64,000 nt of DNA from Rhodoplanes sp963724735 (GTDB lineage Bacteria; Pseudomonadota; Alphaproteobacteria; Rhizobiales; Xanthobacteraceae). The stretch covers positions 1-64,000 of the forward strand of contig CAVRVX010000010.1 in assembly GCA_963724735.1 (NCBI GenBank). The letters are read 5' to 3'. Below, piece after piece: positions 53,725-63,572 of this stretch (position 1 is the first letter of the stretch; each line of letters opens with the position of its first letter). Made by a program: the position numbers and the translations under genes. The notes under the pieces are model-generated. The model did not search any database, was not told the origin of the DNA, and was given only the letters and a program-made list of their open reading frames with translations.

Positions 53725-55371
53725 TCCGCCCCAAAAGCAAGACGGCTTTCCAGCGCGTGTATTCACGATCCGTCGATAAAACAACAGGCTTGCGCTGCGA
53801 TCAGACCGTTCGGCTCACAGGCGTCACGTCAGCCAACGACCATCCGCAATATCTGCGCTACGTCGTTTTTTATGACGAAGAGAACGACAAACGCCTCGGG
53901 TTCTTCACCAACAATTTCGAGCTTCCGGCTTTGACCATCGCCCAGCTCTACAAATGCCGTTGGCAGGTCGAGTTGTTCTTCAAATGGATCAAGCAGCATC
54001 TGCGCATCAAGGCGTTTTTCGGCACGAACGAGAACGCGGTGAAAACGCAAATCTGGATCGCCATCAGTGTGTACGTGCTCGTTGCCATCGTCAAAAAACG
54101 TCTCGGCGTCGCAGCGTCGCTCTACACAATCCTACAGATTCTCAGCCTCACGCTTTTCGAGAAAACACCGTTGGATCAACTGCTTAACGATGCCGCTCTA
54201 CAAAATCTAGATTTAGTCGATTCAACCAGTTGAATTTCTTCAGTTAATTGCCGGACAGCAGTGTCAGGCAATGAAGAAGTTCGTTCTCGCGACGATCGCG
54301 CTCTGCTTGTCTTTCCAAATGCTTGCACGCGAAGATCGAGCGCGATTCGGATATCCCGGTGCGCGGGTTACGGGTGTACGACTTCGTGGTCAGGACGCTC
54401 GCTTCGCTCAGGCCGAAGTCGAGCTTTGTCGTTCTCGATGCGGGCCGGGCCAATCCGTTCGTCAAGACCGGGCAGCCGCTCGCGGGCGGCCTTGCTTTGA
54501 TGGAAGCGCCGCCCGGCATGTTGATCGCCTTCAATGCGGCCCCCGGCACGATCGCGCCGGAAGGGCAGGGGCCTTATGGTCCCTATGCCCAAGCCTTGGC
54601 GGAAATGATGCGGGAAGGGGGGCTTCCCGTCGGCGAGATGTTCGACCGCATCCGCTTGCGCGTCAGCGAAATGACGAAAGGCGCGCAGGTGCCGTGGAAT
54701 GTCGCGAACGAGCTCCCGCCATTCGTTTTCTTCGAACGCGCTGCCGACGCGCCGCCGCCCGCGGTAGCGCCCGATCAGGTGTCCGCAATCCGGTCGCGGC
54801 CGATTTGCGATCTGGGGCCGCAGGAAGGCTTTGCCGCCGCGCTCGATCGCGACACGATCGGGGCCTATCAGGATTTCGTCGACGCTTACCCGGACGACCC
54901 CCTGGCCCGCCGCGCGCGCGCAATCCTTGCCGTTCGCCGCGAGGCGATCGTCTGGCGGAAGACCTGCGTCGCCGATACGCCGAATGCGTACTGGTCGTAT
55001 CTGAGCCGCTATCCGAACGGACCGCATGCCGCCGACGCGCGCCGGCGGCTAGCCCGCCTCGCGGCTGCCCTCGAGCCGCCGCCCGCCTACGCGGCATTCG
55101 CTTATGACGAGCCGCCGCCGCCGCCGGAGGAGATCGCGTTCATGCAACGTCCCGTGGTGCTGTTCGACGATCCTGTTTATGCCCTGCTGCCGCCGCCGCC
55201 GCCGCCGGTGTTTCTGCTGCCGCCGCCGCCCCCCGAGTTCATCGTGTTGCCGCCGCCGCCCCCGCCGGTCGGCCTGTTCATCCTGCCCATCCCGGTCTAT
55301 CGGCCGGTTCCCGTCTGGGTGCGGCCGCCGGTCTATGTGGCGCCTCCGCCGCCGAACAACATCTCTTCGTC

Positions 55372-56623
55372 CACGCTGTGCGGCAATTAACGAGAAATTC
55401 AACTGGTTGGAATCGACTGAATTAGATTTTGTAGAGCGGCATCGTTAAGCAGTTGATCCAACGGTGTTTTCTCGAAAAGCGTGAGGCTGAGAATGTAGGA
55501 TTGTGTAGAGCGACGCTGCGACGCCGAGACGTTTTTTGACGATGGCAACGAGCACGTACACACTGATGGCGATCCAGATTTGCGTTTTCACCGCGTTCTC
55601 GTTCGTGCCGAAAAACGCCTTGATGCGCAGATGCTGCTTGATCCATTTGAGAACAACTCGACCTGCCAACGGCATTTGTAGAGCTGGGCGATGGTCAAAG
55701 CCGGAGCTCGATTGTTGGTGAAGAACCCGAGGCGTTTGTCGTTCTCTTCGTCATAAAAAACGACGTAGCGCAGATATGCGGATGGTCGTTGGCTGACGTG
55801 ACGCCTGTGAGCCGAACGGTCTGATCGCAGCGCAGCCTGTTGTTTTATCGACGGATCGTGAATCACGCGCTGGAAAGCCGTCTTGCTTTGGGGCGGATGA
55901 CGAGAAAGCACCCGCCTGCGTCAGGCGATACAGGCGCGCAAAATCAAGGAACCGCGATCCATGATCGAGAAGCTGCCGGGTCCGGCGTCATGAGGTCGAG
56001 TACGTTCACCTCATGCATTTGCCGTCGGAAACGTGGATAAACGAGGGAATGTTACCGCGCAGATCATCTGCGTGTGCATCTTCACGGCAGCTTTGGCCTT
56101 GCGAAAATGTGCCCACGGAACCGCGATAGTCTCGTTGTCGTGTCTAAAGCGTACACGCTTTGTCCAGTCAACCGCGAAGGCATCGTCGCGTAGAGCCGCC
56201 GCGCTTGCGCGATCAAGCTGTTCGCGAAATCGCGATAAATGCGCCATCGCGTTTCTCGTTCGCATCGCCCAGATGCTGCGAGCGACGTGCCGCGAATGCC
56301 GAGATGATAAAGCTGGCCTCATGCGCACGTAAACAGACTCGATATCGCGCAAGCTTTCGCAAACGTTAATTCGCAAACGCCATGCTCAGATATGACGAGA
56401 TGTGAAAAGGTTTTGGTCGGATAATTCGAAGAGTAACGCGCAACGCAACGCCGGAACGTATGGAGTGGAAGAAATCCATAAGCTGGGCGAAAACCGTTGC
56501 CGATCGGCATGAGAAAACTCCGGGGTCGAAAAACCCCAGTTCTCAAAATCACTCAATCGGTGACACCCCCCAAAATCCGTTTTCTTATCCTTATCAGCGC
56601 GTTACACTATGCCCCCGCAAACA
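55372..56623 (-). mobile_element. IS4-family element, copy 2 (inverted, degenerate)
   Basis: A near-full-length copy of the IS4 at 51852, on the opposite strand and without IS30. Its transposase is spread over many short frames (55422-56552) because of numerous one-base deletions. TCTTCGTC repeats at 55364-55371 and 56624-56631 mark the target duplication. The 5' terminal about 20 bp, including the inverted repeat, are missing at the right end. Confidence 0.82.
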
Positions 56624-57499
56624 ATCTTCGTCAATGTCCACAACACGGTGGTTGTCAATCCGGCCACCAGGACCGTCAACATCACCACGCCAAGTGGGCG
56701 ACCGGTTCCGCCTCCGGTCGTTCAGCCTCCCAGCATTCCCGGCGGTCCGCCCAAGACGGCCGGCGGCATTCCCATAGGTCCGGCCGTCGGGCCGGCGCTG
56801 CCGCCGTCGGTAGCGCAACGGGCGTCGCTGATTCAAGGATCGCAGGGACCGGGGGGAACGCCGGTCCCCGGACAAGCGCCGGGCGGGAAGCTCATGCGGC
56901 CTGCTCCAGGGCAGCCCCCTCAATCGACTTTGCAAGGACCGGGCGCGAGACAGCCGGGCCAGCCATTGCCGGGCGCGGGCGGACAGCCGCTGCCCCCGTC
57001 GGCATCGGCGGTTCCGGGCCAGCCTGGCCGCCCAGGCCGGCCCGGCCAGCCAGGTCAGCCTAGTCAAGCGCCCGGCGGGACGCCTGGAGCTGGTCAGCCG
57101 TTGCCCGGTAACCAGCCTCCGACCGGAGCAGGCACGCCGCCATCATCGCCTTCGGCGGCTGCCGTCCCGGGTCAACCAGGACAGCATGGTCAACCGGGTC
57201 CGGGACACGGGAAGCCCTTGCCTGGGACCGGAGGAAAGCCATTGCCTGGCGCCGGCGGTCCGTCGGCATCCGCGGTTCCCGGTCAGCCGCCGCAAGGGAC
57301 AGCGCCATCGTCCAGCACCCCTCCCTCCGGAGGCCCGCCGCCTCAGTCACATCAGGCCACTCCGTCGCCGGGGGGCGCCCCGCCGACGTCGGCTGTGACG
57401 CCGCCGCCGGGGGCGCGACAGCCGCAAGCCTCGCATCCGCCTGCGCCCGGGCCGGCACCTCAGCCGAAAGCGGTGCGGCCAGCGCCGCAGCCTGCGCCG

Positions 57500-57745
57500 C
57501 CGCCGCAAGCCATGCGACCGCCGCCTGCGCCGCCTCCACAGGCCATGCGACCGCCGCCTGCGCCGCCGCCCCCGCAAGCCATGCGACCGCCGCCTGCGCC
57601 GCCCCCGCAAGCCATGCGACCGCCACCTGCGCCGCCCCCGCAAGCCATGCGACCGCCACCTGCGCCGCCCCCGCAAGCCATGCGACCGCCTGCGCCGCCT
57701 CCACAGGCCATGCGACCGCCGCCTGCGCCGCCGCCGCAGGCCGCC
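57500..57745 (+). repeat. Tandem 33-bp repeats coding PPQAMRPPPAP
   Basis: About eight near-identical units encode PPQAMRPPPAP. Unit length varies by three or six bases (an extra or missing Pro codon), so slippage in frame is evident. They form the C-terminal part of the caspase-like gene. Confidence 0.85.
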
Positions 57746-57843
57746 CGTGGGGGCGCGCCTGCGTGCCCGCCGGGAACGCATTTCGCAAACGGCCGATGCA
57801 CGAAATGATGCGCTTTATTGCGGCGTAAGGTCGGACGCCGCCG

Positions 57844-58491
57844 TCAGGCTTTGTGGCCTGGCGCGCGCAGCGCGGCGAGAATAGCGATCAGCAAGGCCTC
57901 GCTCGCTCGATCCATGGACGCGAGCGAACAAGGCGCTCGTCTTTCCTGCCGCGGCTTGGCCTTCATGGCTACCGGCGGGATATGCACGAGCACGACGATG
58001 CGCGGGCCGCCGGCCTGTGTGGCTGTTTCGAGCGCGCGCCAATAGGCGTAGTTGCAGAGATAAGACCCGGCGTTGCGAGACAGGCAGGCAGGGAGCCCGG
58101 TCGAGCGGACTGCGGCGACGAGGCGATGGGCCGGAAAACGGCCTCGCCGCCAGGAGGGAAGGCCGCGTGCAATGGTCGCGCTGGCAGGTCTTGCCCCGCC
58201 CGCATCCGGAAACAGCACCGACGCGCGATTGCGTGCGAACAGTTCGATGCGGATGCTTTTCGCTCGTGACGCAACGCCGAACAGCAGGACGGCGTCGGGC
58301 CGTTCGCGCACAATCAGTTTCGGCAACTCTTCATCGACCGCCGGATAGCGGGTGGCGAAGACATGCGTTGTCATACGGAGGCCGACACATGCGGCTCGGC
58401 GGCTGCGTTCGAGGCGAGCGACCAGACCGGCTGTCGGATTGAACGGCACGCCGGGAAAGCGCCCGAAGCCGGTCACAAGCACGGCCGTCAT
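57844..58491 (-). CDS. pcp: Pyroglutamyl-peptidase I
   Basis: A 215-aa C15-family peptidase. MTAVLVTGFGRFPGVPFNPT is the N-terminal signature. The catalytic Cys is in NAGSYLCNYAYW and the His in VVLVHIPP. It removes N-terminal pyroglutamate from peptides in the cytoplasm. The ATG at 58491 overlaps the stop codon of meaB, so the two are probably co-transcribed. The C-terminal helix rich in Ala is slightly longer than usual. Confidence 0.9.
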   Translation of the reverse strand: MTAVLVTGFGRFPGVPFNPTAGLVARLERSRRAACVGLRMTTHVFATRYPAVDEELPKLIVRERPDAVLLFGVASRAKSIRIELFARNRASVLFPDAGGARPASATIARGLPSWRRGRFPAHRLVAAVRSTGLPACLSRNAGSYLCNYAYWRALETATQAGGPRIVVLVHIPPVAMKAKPRQERRAPCSLASMDRASEALLIAILAALRAPGHKA

Positions 58492-59492
58492 CACCAGCCG
58501 AGCGTGGCCAGAATGTCGTCGACGGCAAGCGCGGGCGAGAGGCGCCCCTCGGCGACCGCCTTCTCGATCTGCGGCAGCTTTGCCCGCAGCTTCGGGTCGG
58601 AGGCGATGCGGCCGCGCCAACGGTCCTCGAGGATCGCCCACATCCATTTCACTTGCTGGTCGCGCCGGCGGGCGGAAAACTCTCCGCTCTTCGAGAGCTT
58701 CTCGCGGTGCTCGATCACCTTCGCCCACAATTCGGCAATGCCGTCTCCGGTCAGAGCGGAATAGGTGACGACGGGCACCTGCCAGTTGGCGGAGCGCGGA
58801 CTCAGGATGTGGAGCGCCGCGCGATACTCGGCGGCTGCGGCGCGCGCGCGCATCACGTTGTCGCCGTCCGCCTTGTTGACGGCAATCATGTCGGCGATCT
58901 CGACCAGGCCCTTTTTGATGCCCTGCAGCTCGTCGCCGGCGCCGGGCAGCATGAGCGCAAGAAAGAAGTCGGTCATGTCGGCGACCGCCGTCTCCGACTG
59001 GCCGATGCCGACGGTCTCGACCAGAATCACGTCGTAACCGGCCGCTTCGCAGATCAGCATGGTCTCGCGCGTCTTTGCCGCAACGCCGCCGAGGGTGCCG
59101 GCCGAAGGGGAGGGGCGGATAAAGGCGTTGGGATCGACGGCGAGCCGCGCCATGCGGGTCTTATCGCCGAGAATGGAACCGCCGGTGCGCGCCGAGGACG
59201 GGTCGACCGCGAGCACCGCGACCTTATGGCCGACCCCGGTGAGATAGGCGCCAAGCGTGTCGATCGAGGTGGACTTTCCAACGCCGGGCGCTCCGGTGAT
59301 GCCGACGCGCACCGCATGGCCGGTGTGTGGGAGAAGATCCTGCACCAGTTCACGTGCGGCATGCTGGTGATCGGCGCGCTTCGACTCGGCGAGTGTGATC
59401 GCGCGCGCAAGCACGGCGCGCTCTCCCTTGCGAACTCCGTGACTTAGAAGGGCGATGTCGGCGAAAGACGCGGGGCCGGGACGTGGTTTCAT
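58491..59492 (-). CDS. meaB: MeaB-type methylmalonyl-CoA mutase-associated GTPase
   Basis: A 333-aa G3E GTPase. Walker A is GAPGVGKST near residue 70; AVDPSSARTGGSILGDKTRM, a switch-like VETVGIGQSE and NKADGD (G4) follow. MeaB protects and reloads adenosylcobalamin in methylmalonyl-CoA mutase. The mutase genes are not in the window. This indicates an operating propionate/methylmalonyl-CoA pathway and makes the carboxyltransferase set at 43.8-46.2 kb more likely to act on methylmalonyl-CoA. Confidence 0.94.
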   Translation of the reverse strand: MKPRPGPASFADIALLSHGVRKGERAVLARAITLAESKRADHQHAARELVQDLLPHTGHAVRVGITGAPGVGKSTSIDTLGAYLTGVGHKVAVLAVDPSSARTGGSILGDKTRMARLAVDPNAFIRPSPSAGTLGGVAAKTRETMLICEAAGYDVILVETVGIGQSETAVADMTDFFLALMLPGAGDELQGIKKGLVEIADMIAVNKADGDNVMRARAAAAEYRAALHILSPRSANWQVPVVTYSALTGDGIAELWAKVIEHREKLSKSGEFSARRRDQQVKWMWAILEDRWRGRIASDPKLRAKLPQIEKAVAEGRLSPALAVDDILATLGW

Positions 59493-59730
59493 GGCCTCTG
59501 TTTAGAGCAGGATCGCGCCCAGGGAAACGGTCGGCGCATCTGCCCGCACAGAGCGCTTCAGCCCCGCGTCCGACGGCATTCGTCGCCAAACGTGCGTCCA
59601 GCATGGTCCGCGCCGAGCGCTTCAAAGAACACGGAGAGGCCGCCCAAGGGCGGCCTCTCGCAGTCTGAAGTTCCTGGGATGAGCCAAATGCTGGCTCGTT
59701 GTCCGCCAACGAGACATTTGGCTGCAGCAC

Positions 59731-59991
59731 TCAGTAGCCGCAGACCCACACGTAGCCGGCCGGGGTCCAGCGCCAGCAGGAGCCGACCCCATAGCCCCAC
59801 CAACGACCGCGCCAGAAGTGACCGCGGTGCCAACCGCCGCCTTTCCATCCCCCGCCGTGGAAGCTGGCGCCCTTCCACCCGCCGCCACCGCCGTGGCCGC
59901 CGCCATGGCCGCCCCGGGCGAACGCCGATGCCGGGAGAACCAGGCAGGCGGCGACGGCCGTGGCAACAGTGAGTTTTCGCAACGTCGTCAT
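59731..59991 (-). CDS. Small secreted Gly/His/Trp-rich protein
   Basis: 86 aa. Signal peptide MTTLRKLTVATAVAACLVLPASAFA, then a Gly/His/Trp-rich mature part (GGHGGGHGGGGGWKGASF, WHRGHFWRGRWWGYG) ending CWRWTPAGYVWVCGY. Two Cys residues could form a disulfide near the C-terminus. Such small secreted Gly-rich proteins are frequent in Rhizobiales and have no known role. Confidence 0.7.
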   Translation of the reverse strand: MTTLRKLTVATAVAACLVLPASAFARGGHGGGHGGGGGWKGASFHGGGWKGGGWHRGHFWRGRWWGYGVGSCWRWTPAGYVWVCGY

Positions 59992-60692
59992 CTACGTACC
60001 TCCAAGTTGTGGCGAACCGCACTGAGAGGGCGCGGCTCGCGAGGAGGTCGAAAAGCGGGCCCCGACGGTTTGTGACGAAGCGCACCTAAGCACACAGCCT
60101 GGCCGGCACAAATTCGTCGCGCAGGAGATGTGGCGGCAAACGCCTCGTCGCTTCGCGACCGGTCGGAGCGCAAGCGCCTTCGGTGCGCCAGCGCGGTGTC
60201 TGGCCCGGCGGATTTTTCACTCAGCGCAATTGCCGTTTCCCCAACCGGCCTGATGTTGGCGCGCAACAAGAAGGAGGCCGCAATATCGGATACCTTCATC
60301 ATCCGCGCCACATAGACTCTACCGAACCAACGGGAATATTCGTGCGGGACTTTTTCGACTGCGGGGTCAATGAACGATCGGAGCATTATCCCTCAGCCGA
60401 CGCCGCGCTGATCGCCGCACGTGCGGCCTATAAGGGTCCGGACATGAAGGGCGGTGGGATGCCGGGTCTGGGCAGAGCGTGAGGCGCCCGGCGTTAGCAG
60501 AGCGCGGCACTCCGGCCCCTCGCACGACGAACAACGCGATGCGCCAAGGTGTTTCGTAAGCAGTTGCCGCCGAGCCTTAGGCAAATCGTGGTGGGACCGG
60601 AAGACCGGTCAATGCAGTCGCGCAGGCAAACGCCTTGCGGCTTTTTGGCATTGCGGCGGCAGTCGATGCTGTTGCGGTCGGGCGCCGATTGC
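59992..60692. other. Stretch with no confident gene
   Basis: Frames on both strands are short. One plus-strand frame ending at 60482 has partly natural composition (EHYPSADAALIAARAAYKG) and might be a small gene, but it lacks a clear start and family. Nothing else can be supported. Confidence 0.35.
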
Positions 60693-61049
60693 TCACGCGG
60701 CCAGTTTCATTGGCGCTCGCGGTCGATCCGTTCCGTGCGCCGGCGCCAGGGCGACGAGCTCGCCGCGTTTGGTCTGGGAAGAGCGGGGCTGTCTCGGAAG
60801 CCGCGTCATCCATCCCTCGACTTCGAGGGCCATCACCAACGCATCGGTCGCCAGCATCAGGTCGAGGCGCCGGCCGCTGTTCGCTGCCGCCATGAGCAAT
60901 CGCCCGACCGCGAACCAGTGCCCCTGATAACGCGATTGCGGCTTCAGGTCCTCGAGAAAAGCATAGTTGGCGTCGCGCAACGTCCGCATTGCCCGCATCG
61001 GGCCGGACTTGGGCGTCACATCATATGCTAGTTCAGCGTTCCAGCTCAT
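60693..61049 (-). CDS. Hypothetical protein, 118 aa
   Basis: Family not recognised. The first 80 residues have natural composition: MSWNAELAYDVTPKSGPMRA, LRDANYAFLEDLKPQSRYQG, GHWFAVGRLLMAAANSGRRL. The last 30 are Arg/Pro-rich and may be untidy. No signal peptide or membrane helix. It stands alone. Confidence 0.55.
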   Translation of the reverse strand: MSWNAELAYDVTPKSGPMRAMRTLRDANYAFLEDLKPQSRYQGHWFAVGRLLMAAANSGRRLDLMLATDALVMALEVEGWMTRLPRQPRSSQTKRGELVALAPAHGTDRPRAPMKLAA

Positions 61050-61552
61050 GCATGCATTTTACCATCGGAAACTCGCCCGGCGTCAATAAATGCCAGGTTG
61101 AGTCAATGGAGAGCACTGGTGAGTGTCATAATTGTCACACTGGCGTTGCGGTTGTGTCTTTTAAATATTCTTTGCTGTCCAGAACGGGGGTCTATTCTTG
61201 CGGGAATATAACGGCGGGCCCCAGGGGCTAAGGGGGGCCTCCGAAGGCCCGCCGGAAAGAGGCTCGCGCCCCTCTCAAGCTGGCATATAGCAAGTCGCGC
61301 GCCAATTACGTAGTCGGCTCCACGGCCTGCTGGGCATGTCGAGACGAAGGGCGCTACCGATAAGTCATTGGCGTCGTTGTTGTTGTAGGCGCAGGACTTT
61401 GGAGATCGCCGGCGCAGAACGAATAAAACTCGCTCGATTGGATCGCAAAGGAGGAACTCGGGCCGCCGCACCACGACGCGAATTCGCCACGCGTTCGGTT
61501 GGAGATCGGAGGGCGGCCAAGCTATGAATAGGGGAATGCAGAGAGGCGAGCG
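61050..61552. other. Gene-free stretch with a hairpin
   Basis: No convincing coding frame. CGGCGGGCC (61212-61220) and GGCCCGCCG (61246-61254) form a 9-bp stem over a 25-base loop. The right end supplies the promoter for the 163-aa gene, with GAGAGGCGAGCG before its ATG. Confidence 0.4.
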
Positions 61553-62044
61553 ATGGCCAAGGTGAAGGTTCTGGGTCGATTTGGCGAGTTTGACGAAGAG
61601 TTCTTGCCGAATCTTAAAGCAGTTATTGAGGAATCGGGAGGTACATTCCTCAGATTGAAAACGATTCCGGACGCAGAGCATTGGCTCGAATATCATTGCA
61701 GGTTCAGAAATCGGATTAAGGGCCTTAAGCAGTTCGCACGCTATCTCGTGCGCGTCGATCAACTGGCGGTCGAAGAGCGCGTGAAGGAAAACGAACAGCG
61801 GACTGCAGATCGGCAAGAACCATTGCCAGAGATCGAGCCGCTGCCGGTCGCATGGCCGAATGAAGAACGGCGCGCCTTTGCCGGAACGATGTTAGAGCAG
61901 TTCTTGGAGAACAATTCCCTGATACGACACGATCTCGAAGCGCCCGCTGGGACTTATGAACGCGAGATTGCGTACGACAAGGTGAAGGATTTGCTCCAGC
62001 GATTGAAGTGGGAGCTGAAAAGAGAATACGAGGATGCCGATTGA
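61553..62044 (+). CDS. Hypothetical charged protein, 163 aa
   Basis: Family not recognised. Starts MAKVKVLGRFGEFDEEFLPN. The middle is strongly helical and charged (VRVDQLAVEERVKENEQRTA), with a Pro-Glu hinge (EPLPEIEPLPVAWPNEE) and another helix (YDKVKDLLQRLKWELKREYE) that could form a coiled coil. No signal peptide. The lower GC of the region suggests relatively recent acquisition. Confidence 0.65.
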   Translation: MAKVKVLGRFGEFDEEFLPNLKAVIEESGGTFLRLKTIPDAEHWLEYHCRFRNRIKGLKQFARYLVRVDQLAVEERVKENEQRTADRQEPLPEIEPLPVAWPNEERRAFAGTMLEQFLENNSLIRHDLEAPAGTYEREIAYDKVKDLLQRLKWELKREYEDAD

Positions 62045-62229
62045 TCGGACCTCGGCTCGGCTCGTCAACTCGCGCTCCCGCTCAACGTCCCGTCATTTCG
62101 ATCATAGTGTTCGTCCTCCTCGCCTGATGGCCTGTTGCCGTACGCGCGCGCCCCTGCGTGAGCCGGATCACAGTCCCCAGCGCCTCATCGGCCGATAACC
62201 GTCCCCGCATCATTGAGGGGGAGGCTTCG

Positions 62230-62397
62230 ATGCCAGAGGGACTTCTGACGGTCGCAGTATTCGCCGCCGGCATGACTGGGATCGGCTTATACTTGGTTGG
62301 CTTGAATTTGGCCGTGGACGCGTTGCTCGATCGGCTCGCCAACCGGAATGTCGGCGTGCCGAAGCATTTTTCGGTCTCGGACGGCGTCCCCGGATAG
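62230..62397 (+). CDS. Small membrane protein, 55 aa
   Basis: MPEGLLTVAVFAAGMTGIGL starts a product with one or two hydrophobic segments and a polar C-terminus (KHFSVSDGVPG). A GGGGGAGG site lies before the ATG. No family recognised. Confidence 0.5.
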   Translation: MPEGLLTVAVFAAGMTGIGLYLVGLNLAVDALLDRLANRNVGVPKHFSVSDGVPG

Positions 62398-62616
62398 TAG
62401 GTCGGCTTTTTCCGGCCGGAAGGACCATATTCCCTGCCGTCGTCCGTGAAGAGTTCAGAACGCCTTGGGCCACGGGGCTAATCGGAGGTTTTGGCGTATT
62501 GGGATTTGCGGTTTTTTGGGGATTGGCGGTCGGTTTTCTTGCAAAATGCGCGGGCGGGATTCCTGCGAATTGAGGTCTGTGTTTCCTTCGCCTGAGACGC
62601 GGCGGAGGGTTTTGCG

Positions 62617-63527
62617 ATGCGACCGAAGGAGCGCCGGGAGACGGGCGAGCAGGACCTGTTCCGCTCGCGGCTCGACCAGATCATCGACCTTGGCCATGCG
62701 CTCGCCAGGCTGGCGCGAGCGATCGACTGGTCGTTTCTGGAGCGTGAGTTCGGTGCGGTCTATACCGACAAGCCTGGTCATCCGCCCTTGCCGACGCGGC
62801 TGATGGCGGGGCTCGCCAGCCTCAAGCACAGCTATGATCTGTCCGACGAGGGGCTGTGCGAGCGCTGGATCGAGAACCCGTATTTCCAATATTTTTGCGG
62901 CGAGGCGTTCTTTCAGCACCGGCTCCCCTTCGACCGCTCCTCACTGACTTGCTGGCGCCAGCGCATGGGGGCGGAGCGGCTGGCTGCCCTGTTGCAGGAG
63001 AGCCTCGCCACCGCCGCGCGCACCGAGGCGATGAAGCTCTCCGATCTGTCGCGCGTGGTGATCGACACCACCGTGCAGGAGAAGGCGGTGGCGTTCCCGA
63101 CCGACGCCAGGCTCCTCCATCGCGCGCGCGAACGGCTGGTGCGGCTTGCGAAGAAGCTCGGCGTCGTCTTGCGCCAGTCTTACGCCCGGGTCGGCAAGTT
63201 AGAGATGATAAAGAATAAGAGATAAGATTATGTGTAAGAGTTAAAGAGAGATGGTAAGGTGATGTGAAAGCTAAGGAATTGTCTCGGCCGCGTCATCCGC
63301 GACATCCGCGGCAAGAGCGTGGGCCAGGAGAAACTGCGCGAGGCCTTCGTCAAGCTGCTCCATCTCGCGGAGCGGGTGCTGGCGCAGGATCGCCGCCAGC
63401 GCGGCCGCAAGGTCTATTCGCTGCATGCGCCCGAGGTGGAGTGCATCGGCAAAGGCAAGGCGCACAAGCCGTATGAGTTCGGGGTGAAGGTCAGCGTCGC
63501 GACGACAGTGAAGCATTCCGCCGGCCT
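62617..63527 (+). pseudogene. IS5-family transposase remnant with a corrupted segment
   Basis: Intact N-terminal part: MRPKERRETGEQDLFRSRLD, PPLPTRLMAGLASLKHSYDL, ENPYFQYFCGEAFFQHRLPF and VVIDTTVQEKAVAFPTD with a catalytic Asp. From 63196 to 63270 the frame is full of stops. It then resumes as LGRVIRDIRGKSVGQEKLRE (63283 on) through KVYSLHAPEVECIGKGKAHK to VKHSAG, where homology ends and a DUF302 gene follows. The end of the IS is lost. Confidence 0.8.
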
Positions 63528-63572
63528 GCCGCCTTATCCGCATCGTTTCGCGGCGTGTGACGCCGCCAGTCA

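Larger units (their letters stand above)
51986..54233 (+). pseudogene. IS4-family transposase interrupted by IS30
   Basis: N-terminal part 51986-52631 (MPIGKLVFAQLMDFLPLHTF, DUF4372 type, then ALDTTTIDLSL with the first catalytic Asp and SIMDRGFLDFARL). C-terminal part 53725-54233 (RPKSKTAFQRVYSRS...CRWQVELFFKWIKQHL, the Y-(2)-R-(3)-E-(6)-K signature). Removing 52632-53727 leaves 1152 bases, exactly 384 codons, so this copy was intact before IS30 entered. Confidence 0.88.
51852..54263 (+). mobile_element. IS4-family element, copy 1 (interrupted by IS30)
   Basis: Terminal repeats TGCTGTCCGGCAATT face each other at both ends. A 9-bp target duplication TCAGGCAAT is found at 51843-51851 and 54264-54272. 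The right-hand duplication overlaps the ATG (54271) of a gene with a signal peptide. Taking out the IS30 leaves about 1.3 kb. Confidence 0.88.
54271..57808 (+). pseudogene. Caspase-like (C14) pseudoenzyme with proline-rich tail, disrupted by IS4 copy 2
   Basis: A signal peptide frame starts at 54271 (MKKFVLATIALCLSFQMLA). A caspase-fold part follows in another frame: KIERDSDIPVRGLRVYDFVV, FVVLDAGRANPFVKTG, LIAFNAAPGTIAPEGQGPYG and ELPPFVFFERA. The about 130 residues with the catalytic His (YAGHG region) are missing, and the Cys position of the LDAC motif is Gly. A Pro-rich stretch ends PPPPNN at 55363; the frame resumes after the IS at 56624 (IFVNVHNTVVVNPATRT) and ends CPPGTHFANGRCTK. Originally one secreted protein. 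Confidence 0.7.

Noticed and set aside
57500..57745. Regularly spaced 33-bp repeats that could suggest a CRISPR array
   Set aside because: The units are directly contiguous with no unique spacers and code for in-frame proline repeats.
63196..63270. Diversity-generating retroelement variable region as explanation for the C-free patch
   Set aside because: Such retroelements mutate adenines, not cytosines, the changed frame contains stops, and no reverse transcriptase or template repeat is nearby.
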